From Bradyrhizobium erythrophlei (lineage in GTDB: Bacteria > Pseudomonadota > Alphaproteobacteria > Rhizobiales > Xanthobacteraceae), in the NCBI RefSeq assembly GCF_900129425.1, contig NZ_LT670817.1:682001-746000 (forward strand): a stretch of DNA of 64,000 bases, given 5' to 3'. Below the pieces are notes generated by a model that saw only the letters and a program-made list of their open reading frames with translations, made no database searches and was not told where the DNA came from. The stretch's first letter is position 1, and the number at the start of each line of letters is the position of its first letter. The translations under genes and the position numbers were made by a program. Of this stretch, positions 27,417 to 35,717 are shown in pieces.

Positions 27417-27537
27417 CGCGGGATCGGGCTGACGCTGCCGACGTGTCGCGGGCGCAATTGCCTTGTTGGTATGATGTCTGGCATCTTTGGGGCCATGCCT
27501 GACGCCGTCCCCTGAACAAGCCAAAGGATGCTGCCAA

Positions 27538-28506
27538 ATGTCCATGCCTGCCTTGTTTCGGGGCCGTCTGTCGATTCCCGTGATCGGTGCGCCGCTGTTC
27601 ATTATTTCCGTGCCGGATCTGGTGATCGCGCAGTGCAAGGCGGGGATCGTCGGATCGTTTCCGGCGCTCAACGCCCGTCCGCCTGATCTGCTCGACGAGT
27701 GGCTGGCGCGGATCAAGCAGGAACTTGCCGCGCACGACATGGCGCATCCCGACCGGCTTTCGGCGCCGTTCGCGGTAAACCAGATCGTGCATCGATCGAA
27801 CAACCGGCTCGAACAGGATCTGGCGCTGTGCGAGAAGCACAAGGTGCCGATCATCATCACATCGCTCGGCGCACGCGAGGAACTCAATCAGGCTGCGCAT
27901 CGCTGGGGCGGCATCGTTTTTCACGACGTGATCAACCAGAGATTTGCGCACAAGGCGATCGAGAAGGGCGCGGACGGCCTGATCCTGGTATCCGCCGGCG
28001 CCGGCGGCCATGCCGGCGAGATATCGCCGTTCGCCTTCGTGGCGGAAACCAGGCAATGGTTCGGCGGGCCGATCGCATTGTCGGGCGCGATCGGCAACGG
28101 CCGCGCGATCCGCGCGGCGCGGATGCTCGGCGCCGACTTTGCCTATATCGGCTCGGCCTTCATCGCCACCACCGAAGCCAACGCGGTGGAAGGCTACAAG
28201 CGGATGATCACCACCTCGACCGCCGAAGACATCGTCTATTCCAACCTGTTCACGGGCGTGCACGGCAATTACCTGAAGCCGTCGATCGTCGCGGCCGGCA
28301 TGGATCCCGACAACCTTCCGGAGTCGGATGCGTCAAAGATGAGTTTCGGTACCGACGCGTCGGGGGAGCGCGCCAAGCCAAAAGCCTGGAAGGAAATCTG
28401 GGGCAGCGGCCAGGGCGTCGGCAGCGTCGGCAAGATCCTGCCCGCCGCCGAATTGATCGCGCGGTTCAAACAGGAATACGACGACGCGGTCGATCTGCCG
28501 CTGTGA
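27538..28506 (+). CDS. Nitronate monooxygenase
   Basis: 322 residues. FMN-dependent TIM-barrel enzyme of the NMO (2-nitropropane dioxygenase) family, which oxidises alkyl nitronates such as propionate-3-nitronate. Seen: MPALFRGRLSIPVIGAPLF at the start, GIVGSFPALNARP, phosphate-binding SAGAGGHAGEISPFAFV with the GGHxG motif, LSGAIGNGRAIRAARMLGADFAYIGSAF. A weak AAAGGA site precedes ATG 27538. Probably monocistronic; a long palindromic repeat follows. Confidence 0.9.
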   Translation: MSMPALFRGRLSIPVIGAPLFIISVPDLVIAQCKAGIVGSFPALNARPPDLLDEWLARIKQELAAHDMAHPDRLSAPFAVNQIVHRSNNRLEQDLALCEKHKVPIIITSLGAREELNQAAHRWGGIVFHDVINQRFAHKAIEKGADGLILVSAGAGGHAGEISPFAFVAETRQWFGGPIALSGAIGNGRAIRAARMLGADFAYIGSAFIATTEANAVEGYKRMITTSTAEDIVYSNLFTGVHGNYLKPSIVAAGMDPDNLPESDASKMSFGTDASGERAKPKAWKEIWGSGQGVGSVGKILPAAELIARFKQEYDDAVDLPL

Positions 28507-28519
28507 CCAGGACATGACG

Positions 28520-28657
28520 TCGTGTCCCGGACGCGGCGCAGCGTTCTTCACGCTGCTCCGCAGAGCCGGGACCCACGTTGACGCACACAAGGATGGACCC
28601 CGGATCAGCTGCGCACCACGCCGCAAGCGCGGCGCGTTGCGCGGCATCCGGGGAACG
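28520..28657. repeat. Palindromic repeat, GTGTCCCGGA..GCCGGGACCCA type
   Basis: Contains GTGTCCCGGACGCGGCGCAGCGT facing CGCAGAGCCGGGACC, then a second unit with GACCCCGGATCAGC and GGCATCCGGGG. Related units, some inverted, occur at 33114, 42537 and 44659. It fills the gap before the thioesterase gene. Confidence 0.72.
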
Positions 28658-28681
28658 TAACCCCGAAAATGGAATAAACAG

Positions 28682-29455
28682 ATGGGCGCCATCTATCGCG
28701 TCGACGGCAAGCACGTCGTCACCAGTCCCGATGCGGCCGGTCCCTGGGACCCGCGCATGCAGCACGGCTCGGCGCCGGCGGCTTTGGTGGTCTGGGGCGC
28801 CGAAGCGATCCCGACGCGAGAGCCGATGCAAATCGCGCGCGTCACTATCGACCTGATGCGCCCGGTGCCGGTGGCGCCGCTGACGCTCGAGACCGAGGTG
28901 CTGCGCGAGGGGCGAAAGATCCAGCTTTGCGCGGTCAGGCTGCGCGCCGGGGACGTCGTTGTGGTCGGCGCGACAATCCTCAAGGTCAAGACCCGGGCGC
29001 TGCCCTTGCCGTCGGAGGTAGGGGATCAGCCGGTCGAATTTCCCGGACCGGATGAGGCGCGCGAAGAGCAGCCGGATTTTTCCGGCAGTCCTTTTGTATC
29101 GGGTATTTCGATGCGCGCCGCCCGCGGCCGCTTCGGCGTGCCCGGTTCCGGTGCGATCTGGTATCGGGTCGACCGGCCGCTGGTCGAGGGTTCGCCGGTT
29201 TCGCAGGCCATGCGGGCCGTGGTTGCCGCGGATTTCTGCAACGGCACCTCCGCCGTGCTTGATTTCCGGGAGTGGACTTTCATCAATGCCGACCTCACGG
29301 TCAGTTTTGCCCGTCCGCCGACAGGTGAGTGGATTTTGCTCGATGCGGAATCCTGGATCGGTCCCGATGGCACGGGCCTCGCCATGGCGCGGCTGGCGGA
29401 CATCAGGGGCTATTTCGGCCGCGCCGTCCAAAGCCTCGTCATCGAGAGGCGATAA
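28682..29455 (+). CDS. Thioesterase-family (TesB-like, double hotdog) protein
   Basis: 257 residues without signal peptide or membrane segments. MQHGSAPAALVVWGAEAI and MQIARVTIDLMRPVPVAPLTLETEVLREG match the acyl-CoA thioesterase (TesB-like) N-terminal hotdog. DFREWTFINADLTVSFARPPTGEWILLDAESWIGPDGTGLAMARLADIRGYFGRAVQSL is the second hotdog with the usual conserved Asp/Gly features. Likely hydrolyses acyl-CoA; substrate unknown. It lies about 100 bases before the KaiC-like gene on the same strand. Confidence 0.85.
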   Translation: MGAIYRVDGKHVVTSPDAAGPWDPRMQHGSAPAALVVWGAEAIPTREPMQIARVTIDLMRPVPVAPLTLETEVLREGRKIQLCAVRLRAGDVVVVGATILKVKTRALPLPSEVGDQPVEFPGPDEAREEQPDFSGSPFVSGISMRAARGRFGVPGSGAIWYRVDRPLVEGSPVSQAMRAVVAADFCNGTSAVLDFREWTFINADLTVSFARPPTGEWILLDAESWIGPDGTGLAMARLADIRGYFGRAVQSLVIERR

Positions 29456-29510
29456 GCGGCGGGCGGCCGCTTGGCCCAATGGGCGCTCCCCAAAATAGTT
29501 CCATTTGCAG

Positions 29511-29536
29511 GGAACCGCAGGATGCCCCAGCGGTTT
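29511..29536 (+). promoter_or_regulatory. Possible EcfG-type promoter before the KaiC-like gene
   Basis: GGAAC at 29511 is followed after 16 bases by GGTT, close to the alphaproteobacterial general-stress consensus GGAAC-N16/17-CGTT, 20 bases before the start codon region. The -10 block is off by one base and similar matches arise by chance, so this is only a candidate. Confidence 0.25.
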
Positions 29537-29556
29537 AAAGCCGGTTAGGGGATCGT

Positions 29557-31056
29557 ATGAATTCAGTTGAATCAATCGCCGGAAAGGCGAAGACCGGTAT
29601 CTGGGGGCTTGACGACATCCTGTCGGGTGGGTTTTCGCGTGGGCACGTATTCCTCGTTGAGGGCGCGCCCGGGACCGGCAAGACCACCATTGCGCTGCAA
29701 TTCCTGATGGAGGGCGCGCGGGCCGGCGAGAAATGTCTCTACATCACCCTGTCCGAGACCGACCAGGAACTGCGCGACGGCGCGGCCTCCCATGGCTGGA
29801 CGCTGGACGAGCGCGTTGAAGTGTTCGAATTGCTGCCGCCGGAGAGTTTGCTCGATGCCGAACAGCAGCAGAGCCTGCTTTATTCGTCGGATCTCGAACT
29901 CGGCGAGACCACCAAGCAGGTGTTCGAAGCGGTGGAACGCGCGCGGCCGAGCCGGGTGGTGCTCGACAGTCTCTCCGAGATCAGGCTGCTGGCGCAAAGT
30001 TCGCTGCGATACCGCCGGCAGATTCTGGCGATCAAGCACTATTTCGCGAAATTCGGCACGACGGTGATGCTGCTTGACGATTTGACGACCGAGCTCGCCG
30101 ACAAAACCGTGCATAGCGTCGCCCATGGCGTGCTGCGGCTTGAAGAACTGGCGCCGGCCTACGGCGCCGAGCGGCGGCGCGCGCGCATCATCAAATATCG
30201 CGGCGTCAAGTTTCGCGGCGGCTATCATGATGTGACCATCACGACCGGCGGCTTGAACGTGTTTCCGCGCCTGGTGGCGTCTGAACATCGCAGCAACTTT
30301 GTGCGAACGACGATGTCCAGCGGCATCGCCGAGCTCGACAGACTCCTCGGTGGCGGCATCGAGGCCGGATCGAGCACGCTGATTCTGGGACCGGCGGGCA
30401 CAGGGAAGTCTCTTTCGGCGATCGTCTTCATCGCCGCCGCGATCCAGCGTGGCGAAAAGGCGGCGCTGTTCGTGTTCGACGAGGAACTCGGCCTTTTGTT
30501 CGCGCGCATGAAGGGCCTCGGCATCGATCTCGAGGAGATGCAGCGCGGCGGCAACCTCTTCATCGACCAGGTCGACGCCGCGGAGTTGTCGCCCGGCGAA
30601 TTCGCTCATCGCGTCCGCCAGCGGGTCGATGAAGATCATATCAAGACCGTGGTGATCGACAGCCTCAACGGCTATCAGGCGGCGATGCCCGAGGAAAATT
30701 CGCTGATCCTGCACATGCACGAATTGCTGCAATACCTGAATCGGCGGGGTGCGGCGACATTCATGACGGTGGCGCAGCACGGGCTGGTTGGCGACATGAA
30801 AGCCCCGGTGGATGTAACCTATCTCGCCGACACCGTGATCCTGCTGCGCTATTTCGAGGCGCTGGGCAACGTGCGGCGCGCGATGTCGATCATCAAGAAA
30901 CGTACCGGAATGCACGAATCGACGATTCGCGAGTACCGCATCGACAGCCGCGGTCTCACCATCGGCGAGCCGCTTGACGGCTTCCATGGAATATTGCGGG
31001 GCGTTCCGATCTATATCGGCGGGGGCCAGCCGTTGCTGCAGGAGCAAGGTGCGTGA
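29557..31056 (+). CDS. KaiC-like double RecA-domain ATPase
   Basis: 499 residues, two KaiC/RadA-type domains. First P-loop GAPGTGKT at residues 36-43, second GPAGTGKS at about 278-285. Glutamates follow the P-loop strands (LSETDQE; FDEELG), and Walker-B-like aspartates are in RVVLDSLSEI and TVVIDSLNGY. The tail SIIKKRTGMHESTIREYRI..LTIGEPLDGFHG is that of proteobacterial KaiC homologues. There is no KaiA or KaiB. It is coupled by GTGA overlap to a hybrid histidine kinase, so it probably acts as an ATP-dependent signalling partner of that kinase rather than a clock. An ATG with weak GGGG site starts it. Confidence 0.92.
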   Translation: MNSVESIAGKAKTGIWGLDDILSGGFSRGHVFLVEGAPGTGKTTIALQFLMEGARAGEKCLYITLSETDQELRDGAASHGWTLDERVEVFELLPPESLLDAEQQQSLLYSSDLELGETTKQVFEAVERARPSRVVLDSLSEIRLLAQSSLRYRRQILAIKHYFAKFGTTVMLLDDLTTELADKTVHSVAHGVLRLEELAPAYGAERRRARIIKYRGVKFRGGYHDVTITTGGLNVFPRLVASEHRSNFVRTTMSSGIAELDRLLGGGIEAGSSTLILGPAGTGKSLSAIVFIAAAIQRGEKAALFVFDEELGLLFARMKGLGIDLEEMQRGGNLFIDQVDAAELSPGEFAHRVRQRVDEDHIKTVVIDSLNGYQAAMPEENSLILHMHELLQYLNRRGAATFMTVAQHGLVGDMKAPVDVTYLADTVILLRYFEALGNVRRAMSIIKKRTGMHESTIREYRIDSRGLTIGEPLDGFHGILRGVPIYIGGGQPLLQEQGA

Positions 31057-33110
31057 GGCCGGGTGCATCCTCCGAGCGTGCCGTCATTCTCGCTCCGACC
31101 GGACGCGACGCCACGGTCGCCGCGGCGCTGATCAAGGAAGCCGGTTTCTACGCCAACATCTGCACTGATCTCGCCGCTCTGCTGCACGAGATCGAAGGCG
31201 GCGCGGGCTTGGCGGTGATCGCCGATGAGGCGATCAAGACCGCGGATTTGCGCGGCCTGGTGCGCTGGCTGAACGATCAGCCGTCATGGTCCGATTTCCC
31301 GATCGTGCTGTTGACGCATCAGGGCGGCGGTCCCGAGCGCAATCCCGATGCGGTGCGGCTCGGGCAGGTGCTCGGCAACGTCACCTTCATCGAGCGTCCG
31401 TTCCATCCCACCACGCTGGTGAGCGTTGTCGGCTCCGCGGTCCGGGGCCGCCGCCGCCAGTACCAGACCCGCGCCATTCTCGCGGATCTCACCGAAAGCG
31501 AAGACCTGCTGCAGACCGCGCTCAACGCCGGCCATCTCGGCGCGCTGGAATTGCATCTGCCGGAGTTTGAGCTCGAAGCGTCAGACACCTGCCGGGCGTT
31601 TTTCGGCCGCAAGCCGGGCGAACCGTTTTCGTATCAGGATCTGCTGGCGGCGGTTCATCCCGACGATCGCGCCAGGCGCATGGAGGTGGTGGAGCAGACC
31701 ATCAAGACCGGCCAGGACTACAGCATCGAATACCGCAATATCTGGCCGGACGGATCGCAGCATTGGGTCGATGTCCGGGCGCGCGCGGTTCGCAGGCCTG
31801 ACGGCAGCATCAAATCGCTGGTCGGCGTTTCCTCCGATATCACCGCGCGCAAGGTCGCGGAAATCGAACGCGAGAGTTTGCTGGCGCAACTGGCCGCCGA
31901 GCGCACCGCGCTGGCGGAATTGACGGCGACGCTCGAACAGCGGGTCGAGCAGCGTACCGCCGATCTGATGAAGGAAGTCGCTGCGCGCGAAAAGGCCCAG
32001 GAGCAATTGCGCCAGGCGCAGAAGATGGAGACCATCGGCCAGCTCACCGGCGGCGTTGCGCATGATTTCAACAATCTGCTGATGGCGGTGATGGGCAATC
32101 TCGACCTGCTGCGTAAACGGCTTCCCAACGATCCGCGCCTGCATCGCCTGATCGACGGCGCCTTGCAGGGCGCCGAGCGTGGCGCGTCGCTGACCCAGCG
32201 CCTGCTGGCGTTCGCGCGGCAGCAGGATCTGCGGGCGGTGCCGATGGATTTGCGGGGCCTGATCCAGGGCATGATCGATCTTCTGGAACGATCGCTGGGA
32301 CCGCGCATCGCGCTGCGGCTCGAACTTCCGGAAGGGCTGCCGCCGGCGCGCGTCGATGCCAATCAGCTCGAGCTCGCGGTACTCAATCTCGCCATCAACG
32401 CGCGCGACGCGATGCCCGACGGCGGTTCGATCGAGATCCGGCTTGCCGAACACCAGGCCAGCGGCGATCCAGTGCTGAAATCCGGCCGCTACCTGAAACT
32501 GTCTGTCATCGATACCGGCAAGGGCATGACGCCGGAGATCCTCAAGCGGGCGATCGAGCCGTTCTTCTCATCGAAGCCGCTCGGCAAGGGCACCGGCCTC
32601 GGCCTGTCGATGGTGCACGGGCTTGCGGTGCAACTCGGCGGAGCGCTGCAGTTGTCGAGCACGGTCGGAAAGGGCACCACGGCAACGCTGCTGTTGCCGG
32701 TCGCCACCGCCGTGCCGGAAGCCGAAATCCCGGCGCAGACGTTGCAAAAGGTCAACCGCTCCGCGGTGATCCTGTTCGTCGACGACGATCCGCTGATCGC
32801 GATGTCGACCACCGAAATGCTGGAAGATCTCGGCCACCACGTGATCGGCGCCAGCTCCGGCCTGCATGCGCTCGATATCCTCAAGAGCGAGCAGCCGCTC
32901 GACCTGATGATGACCGATCATGTGATGCCGGGCATGACCGGTGTCGAACTGGCGGCGGCCTCGCGCGCGGTGCGGCCGTCGCTGCCGATCCTACTTGCGA
33001 CCGGCTATGCCGAACTGCCCGACGGCGCCCAGCTCGACCTGCCGCGGCTGGCGAAACCCTATCACCAGGACCAGCTGCGCGACCGGCTCGATCAATTGCT
33101 CGGGGCTTGA
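31053..33110 (+). CDS. Hybrid histidine kinase partner of the KaiC-like protein (REC-like, PAS, HisKA/HATPase, REC)
   Basis: 685 residues from GTG 31053, overlapping the KaiC-like stop as GTGA. Domains: a degenerate receiver-like region (1-130, VIADEAI and ERPFHPTT), PAS with PAC tail (about 165-270, ending GVSSDITARK), coiled coil (275-325), HisKA with phospho-His337 in GGVAHDFNNLLMAVMGNL, HATPase with ALNLAINARDAMPDGG, DTGKGM and GTGLGLSMVHG, then a C-terminal receiver with acceptor Asp622 in MMTDHVMPGM and Lys in LAKPYHQ. No membrane segment, so a soluble sensor. No output regulator is encoded with it. Confidence 0.92.
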   Translation: MRPGASSERAVILAPTGRDATVAAALIKEAGFYANICTDLAALLHEIEGGAGLAVIADEAIKTADLRGLVRWLNDQPSWSDFPIVLLTHQGGGPERNPDAVRLGQVLGNVTFIERPFHPTTLVSVVGSAVRGRRRQYQTRAILADLTESEDLLQTALNAGHLGALELHLPEFELEASDTCRAFFGRKPGEPFSYQDLLAAVHPDDRARRMEVVEQTIKTGQDYSIEYRNIWPDGSQHWVDVRARAVRRPDGSIKSLVGVSSDITARKVAEIERESLLAQLAAERTALAELTATLEQRVEQRTADLMKEVAAREKAQEQLRQAQKMETIGQLTGGVAHDFNNLLMAVMGNLDLLRKRLPNDPRLHRLIDGALQGAERGASLTQRLLAFARQQDLRAVPMDLRGLIQGMIDLLERSLGPRIALRLELPEGLPPARVDANQLELAVLNLAINARDAMPDGGSIEIRLAEHQASGDPVLKSGRYLKLSVIDTGKGMTPEILKRAIEPFFSSKPLGKGTGLGLSMVHGLAVQLGGALQLSSTVGKGTTATLLLPVATAVPEAEIPAQTLQKVNRSAVILFVDDDPLIAMSTTEMLEDLGHHVIGASSGLHALDILKSEQPLDLMMTDHVMPGMTGVELAAASRAVRPSLPILLATGYAELPDGAQLDLPRLAKPYHQDQLRDRLDQLLGA

Positions 33111-33113
33111 TCG

Positions 33114-33174
33114 TGTCCCGGATGCTGCGCAGCGCCGCCTTCGGCGTGACGCGCTGCTGATCCGGGACACAGGT
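33114..33174. repeat. Palindromic repeat, GTGTCCCGGAT..ATCCGGGACAC
   Basis: Arms GTGTCCCGGAT and ATCCGGGACAC with inner complementarity GCTGCGCAGC; a single unit of the family also at 28520, 42537 and 44659. Immediately after the kinase stop codon it may protect or end that transcript. Confidence 0.75.
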
Positions 33175-33306
33175 CTGCCCGTTCGCGATATCGGCAGCTT
33201 CCAGCCTTAACCCGCCATTAACCAAACTCGCCCCTACAATGACGTCCGAGGCCGCCACCGCCGGCGCGGCGGGTTGGGCCGAAGACCGCCATCGAAGGGA
33301 AGCGAC

Positions 33307-33564
33307 ATGGATTTCGAGACCCTCTTTGCAAAAACGCCCGCAACACTCGACGAGATCAGGGCCCGGGTCGCCTACGCGCTCGACCGCCATCCGCTGTGCC
33401 GCAGCGTGCAATTCGACATCGTCAGCATGCCGCGCTCCAGCAAGGGCGGTAACTGGACCATCAGCCTGCGCTCGGTCACGCCGGACGCGTTGTGGGAAGC
33501 GTCCGATATCGTCGCCGATATCCAGGACGCCTACGACCTCTCCGATCTTTCGGTCGCGGCCTGA
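33307..33564 (+). CDS. Small conserved soluble protein of unknown function
   Basis: 85 residues, MDFETLFAKTPATLDEIRARVAYALDRHPLCRSVQF..., with no signal peptide or membrane helix. The composition predicts an alpha/beta fold (helix, strand VQFDIVSMP, strand GGNWTISLRSV, helix, acidic end). GAAGGGAAGCG precedes the ATG. No family recognised; similar short proteins appear in rhizobia to my memory. It stands alone. Confidence 0.65.
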   Translation: MDFETLFAKTPATLDEIRARVAYALDRHPLCRSVQFDIVSMPRSSKGGNWTISLRSVTPDALWEASDIVADIQDAYDLSDLSVAA

Positions 33565-33662
33565 TTTGGCCGCCAAATTCGCCGCCGCGGCACGGATAAG
33601 CCTTAATTAATTCCCAGTTTTCGGCGATGTGACGCTGGTCGTCGACCGAAACGGAGAGCTGC

Positions 33663-34304
33663 TTGACGAGAGCGATCACCATTGCCGCGCTGACCTGTTT
33701 CCTCGTGGTCGGTGCCACCGCCGCCAGCATTCTCGGCCGCGACAGCGTTCCCACGGTCGGATCGGAACCGGCTTCCCCCATCGTGCAAGCCGCCGTCTCG
33801 AACAAGGCAGACAAGAAGGACAGGCTGGCGGTCGTGGCGTTTGCGCTGGCATCATACGAGCCGCCGCAAGCCGCCGTATCGACCGAGCCGCTGCGGCAGG
33901 CCTTTGCATCGAGCCCGCCCGCCGACACCGAGGCGCCGAAGATCGAAGCGCCTGCGGCGCCGAAGCCGGTGGCTGTGCACAAGCCGCAGCCGCAAAAATC
34001 CTACGCGCTGCTCAGCGATGCGCAGATCGCCGGCATCAAGGAGCGCCTGAAACTTTCCTCCGACCAGGAATATTACTGGCCGGCGGTGGAAACCGCGCTG
34101 CGCGCGGTGGCCCGCAAGATCCACGCCACGCGTCAGGCGGATCCGAAGGCAACGGGTATGCCGATCGATCCCGATGCCGCGGAAGTCCAGCAGCTGAAAT
34201 CGGCGGCGATGCCACTCTTGTTCCAACTGCGCGAGGATCAAAAGCAGGAAGTGCGCACGCTCGCCCGCCTGATCGGGCTGGAGAAGGTGGCCGCTCAGAT
34301 CTGA
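33663..34304 (+). CDS. Exported helical protein of unknown function
   Basis: 213 residues. Starts at TTG 33663 with GGAGAG close by; the codons after it give a clean signal peptide (RAITIAALTCFLVVGATAASI). A Pro/Ala-rich linker (60-110) leads to a helical domain whose first unit, LLSDAQIAGIKERLKLSSDQEYYWPAVETALRAVA, resembles the LTxxQ helix-loop-helix of periplasmic Spy/CpxP-like proteins; this is a similarity, not a firm assignment. KSAAMPLLFQLREDQKQEVRTLARLIGL is a second helical pair. Confidence 0.68.
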   Translation: MTRAITIAALTCFLVVGATAASILGRDSVPTVGSEPASPIVQAAVSNKADKKDRLAVVAFALASYEPPQAAVSTEPLRQAFASSPPADTEAPKIEAPAAPKPVAVHKPQPQKSYALLSDAQIAGIKERLKLSSDQEYYWPAVETALRAVARKIHATRQADPKATGMPIDPDAAEVQQLKSAAMPLLFQLREDQKQEVRTLARLIGLEKVAAQI

Positions 34305-34402
34305 GCGACGCGCCCCGCGCCCGGCCGGCGCATCGTCGTTTGAATTTTTCCGTCCTGCAAGTTGATCGCCGGGAATGAGACGACGGCGTTCGTCTGAATA
34401 AG

Positions 34403-35116
34403 GTGGTCCGGCGTCCGGTTTCGCTTCTACCGAGCAGCGGAACATCGAAGCACGTTGGGCGTTTTCAGCCGAAAGGGAGCTCAACATGCGCGTCTCGACG
34501 GCTTATTTTTGCAGGAGCGGGAACCATCATCGTTGCGATCGTCGCCGGCCTCGGCGGCGGTCTGCTGATGGCGGATATCATGGGCGCCAAGTCGCCCAAG
34601 CCGGGAACCGAGATGACCCGGCTGGAGCGGCGCATGTCGCCGGAGCCGATCAAAGCGGCCGAGGCGCCCGCGGAGCCGGTCCGGTATCTGGCCGCTGCGC
34701 CGCCTGCGCCGGCCGCAGATGTTGCGGCGCCGCCCGCGCAAGCTCAGCCGCAGATAGAGGCCGCCAATTCCGCGCCGAATGCGGCGCAACCGGCTGACAG
34801 CTCAGCGGCTATCCCGCCCGCGAGGCCCGCACCTCAAGTCGCCGCTGCACCGGTGGCCCAGCCGGCGGCGCCGGAAAAAACCGCCAAGCCCGACGACGCC
34901 TTCGCCAGGGCGCGGGACGCCGACATCAAGCGGGCGGAGGCCAGGCGCAGGGCCGAGCGCCGCCAGCAATGGGCCGAGAGGCGCCGGCAGAGGCAGCAGG
35001 AAATCAAAGCGGTCGAGGAAAACGTCAGGGAGGACGCTGCCGAGCCGAGGCAGGAGCCTGCGGTTGAGCCGGTGAGAATGGAGATGCCTCAGATCCGTCT
35101 GTTCGGTCCGGACTGA
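34403..35116 (+). CDS. Membrane-anchored proline/arginine-rich protein, possible N-terminal frameshift
   Basis: Up to 237 residues from GTG 34403. One membrane segment (LIFAGAGTIIVAIVAGLGGGLL), then a Pro/Ala-rich linker and a very basic region (RAEARRRAERRQQWAERRRQ) before an acidic tail. The best ribosome site (AAAGGGAGC) and ATG, at 34486, are in another frame: reading from that ATG gives MRVSTAYF and soon leaves the body frame. Joining it to the body needs removal of one base near 34500. Either a real or sequencing frameshift, or the GTG start is used. Function unknown. Confidence 0.5.
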   Translation: MVRRPVSLLPSSGTSKHVGRFQPKGSSTCASRRLIFAGAGTIIVAIVAGLGGGLLMADIMGAKSPKPGTEMTRLERRMSPEPIKAAEAPAEPVRYLAAAPPAPAADVAAPPAQAQPQIEAANSAPNAAQPADSSAAIPPARPAPQVAAAPVAQPAAPEKTAKPDDAFARARDADIKRAEARRRAERRQQWAERRRQRQQEIKAVEENVREDAAEPRQEPAVEPVRMEMPQIRLFGPD

Positions 35117-35717
35117 AATCCCGGTTCCGGTCTGGAGCGCGCACTGCAAACTCCTGTTTCTTTTCCCCGCGCGATTTTCGACGCTGATCGACCATAAAGA
35201 ATTGAGCGCGCCGCCACCGGGCCGGGTGTGCGGGGCGATCGGGTCGTTCACGACCCTCCGCTCCGACATCCAAACGAAATTTGTCGGCACACACTGAACC
35301 GGCGAATGATCCTTGAACCGGATCCGGACCGACGCGACCAACAAAAATCGAGTTAGGTCCAGGCCGTCGAGCGCGCAGATGCGCGTTTCGATCGTAAGTC
35401 AAGCTGTCGGTTCACAAAGCCTGTCAATCGGACCAAAAAATTTTATTAAAGCGATCGATAAATCGCGAGCCTTCATTGATGCGGTGCGCATCCGATCGGC
35501 GTAAGATGCACAAGTATGAGGATTCGTATTGACAATTTGCAGTTGTAAGATTTAGCTCTACCTTAAATGGCGTCCGGAGATTTTTTCCGGATGCCTGGGT
35601 GGCTTTGACAACACAATTTTTCTGTTTCGCCTTCTACAGCAGGTTGCAAAATAAATATCACGAAAGTGTCTGCTGACTGGCTCTATACTCCACTGGCCCG
35701 AGAGGGGGATGTCGACC
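35117..35717. other. 600-base AT-richer gap before the redox cluster
   Basis: No credible gene. Bases 35420-35700 are visibly richer in A+T than their surroundings, with runs such as AAAAAATTTTATTAAAG. A TTGACA at 35529 has no good -10 at 17 bases (TTAGCT), so a promoter is only possible. A hairpin lies at 35569-35595. It probably holds the control region of the haem-protein operon and may mark a transferred segment edge. Confidence 0.6.
35569..35595 (+). promoter_or_regulatory. Leader hairpin upstream of the haem-protein gene
   Basis: Arms GGCGTCCGG and CCGGATGCC (one G-T pair) enclose AGATTTTTT. The T-run is in the loop, so this is not a normal terminator on the plus strand. It lies about 125 bases before the start codon and may be a structured 5' leader or a protein-binding site. 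Confidence 0.4.

Noticed and set aside
29557..31056. KaiC-like gene as part of a circadian clock
   Set aside because: No kaiA or kaiB lies in the window, and the protein pairs with a hybrid kinase as in non-clock proteobacterial systems.
29572..31068. A 498-codon minus-strand frame opposite the KaiC-like gene
   Set aside because: Antisense shadow of a gene with intact Walker motifs.
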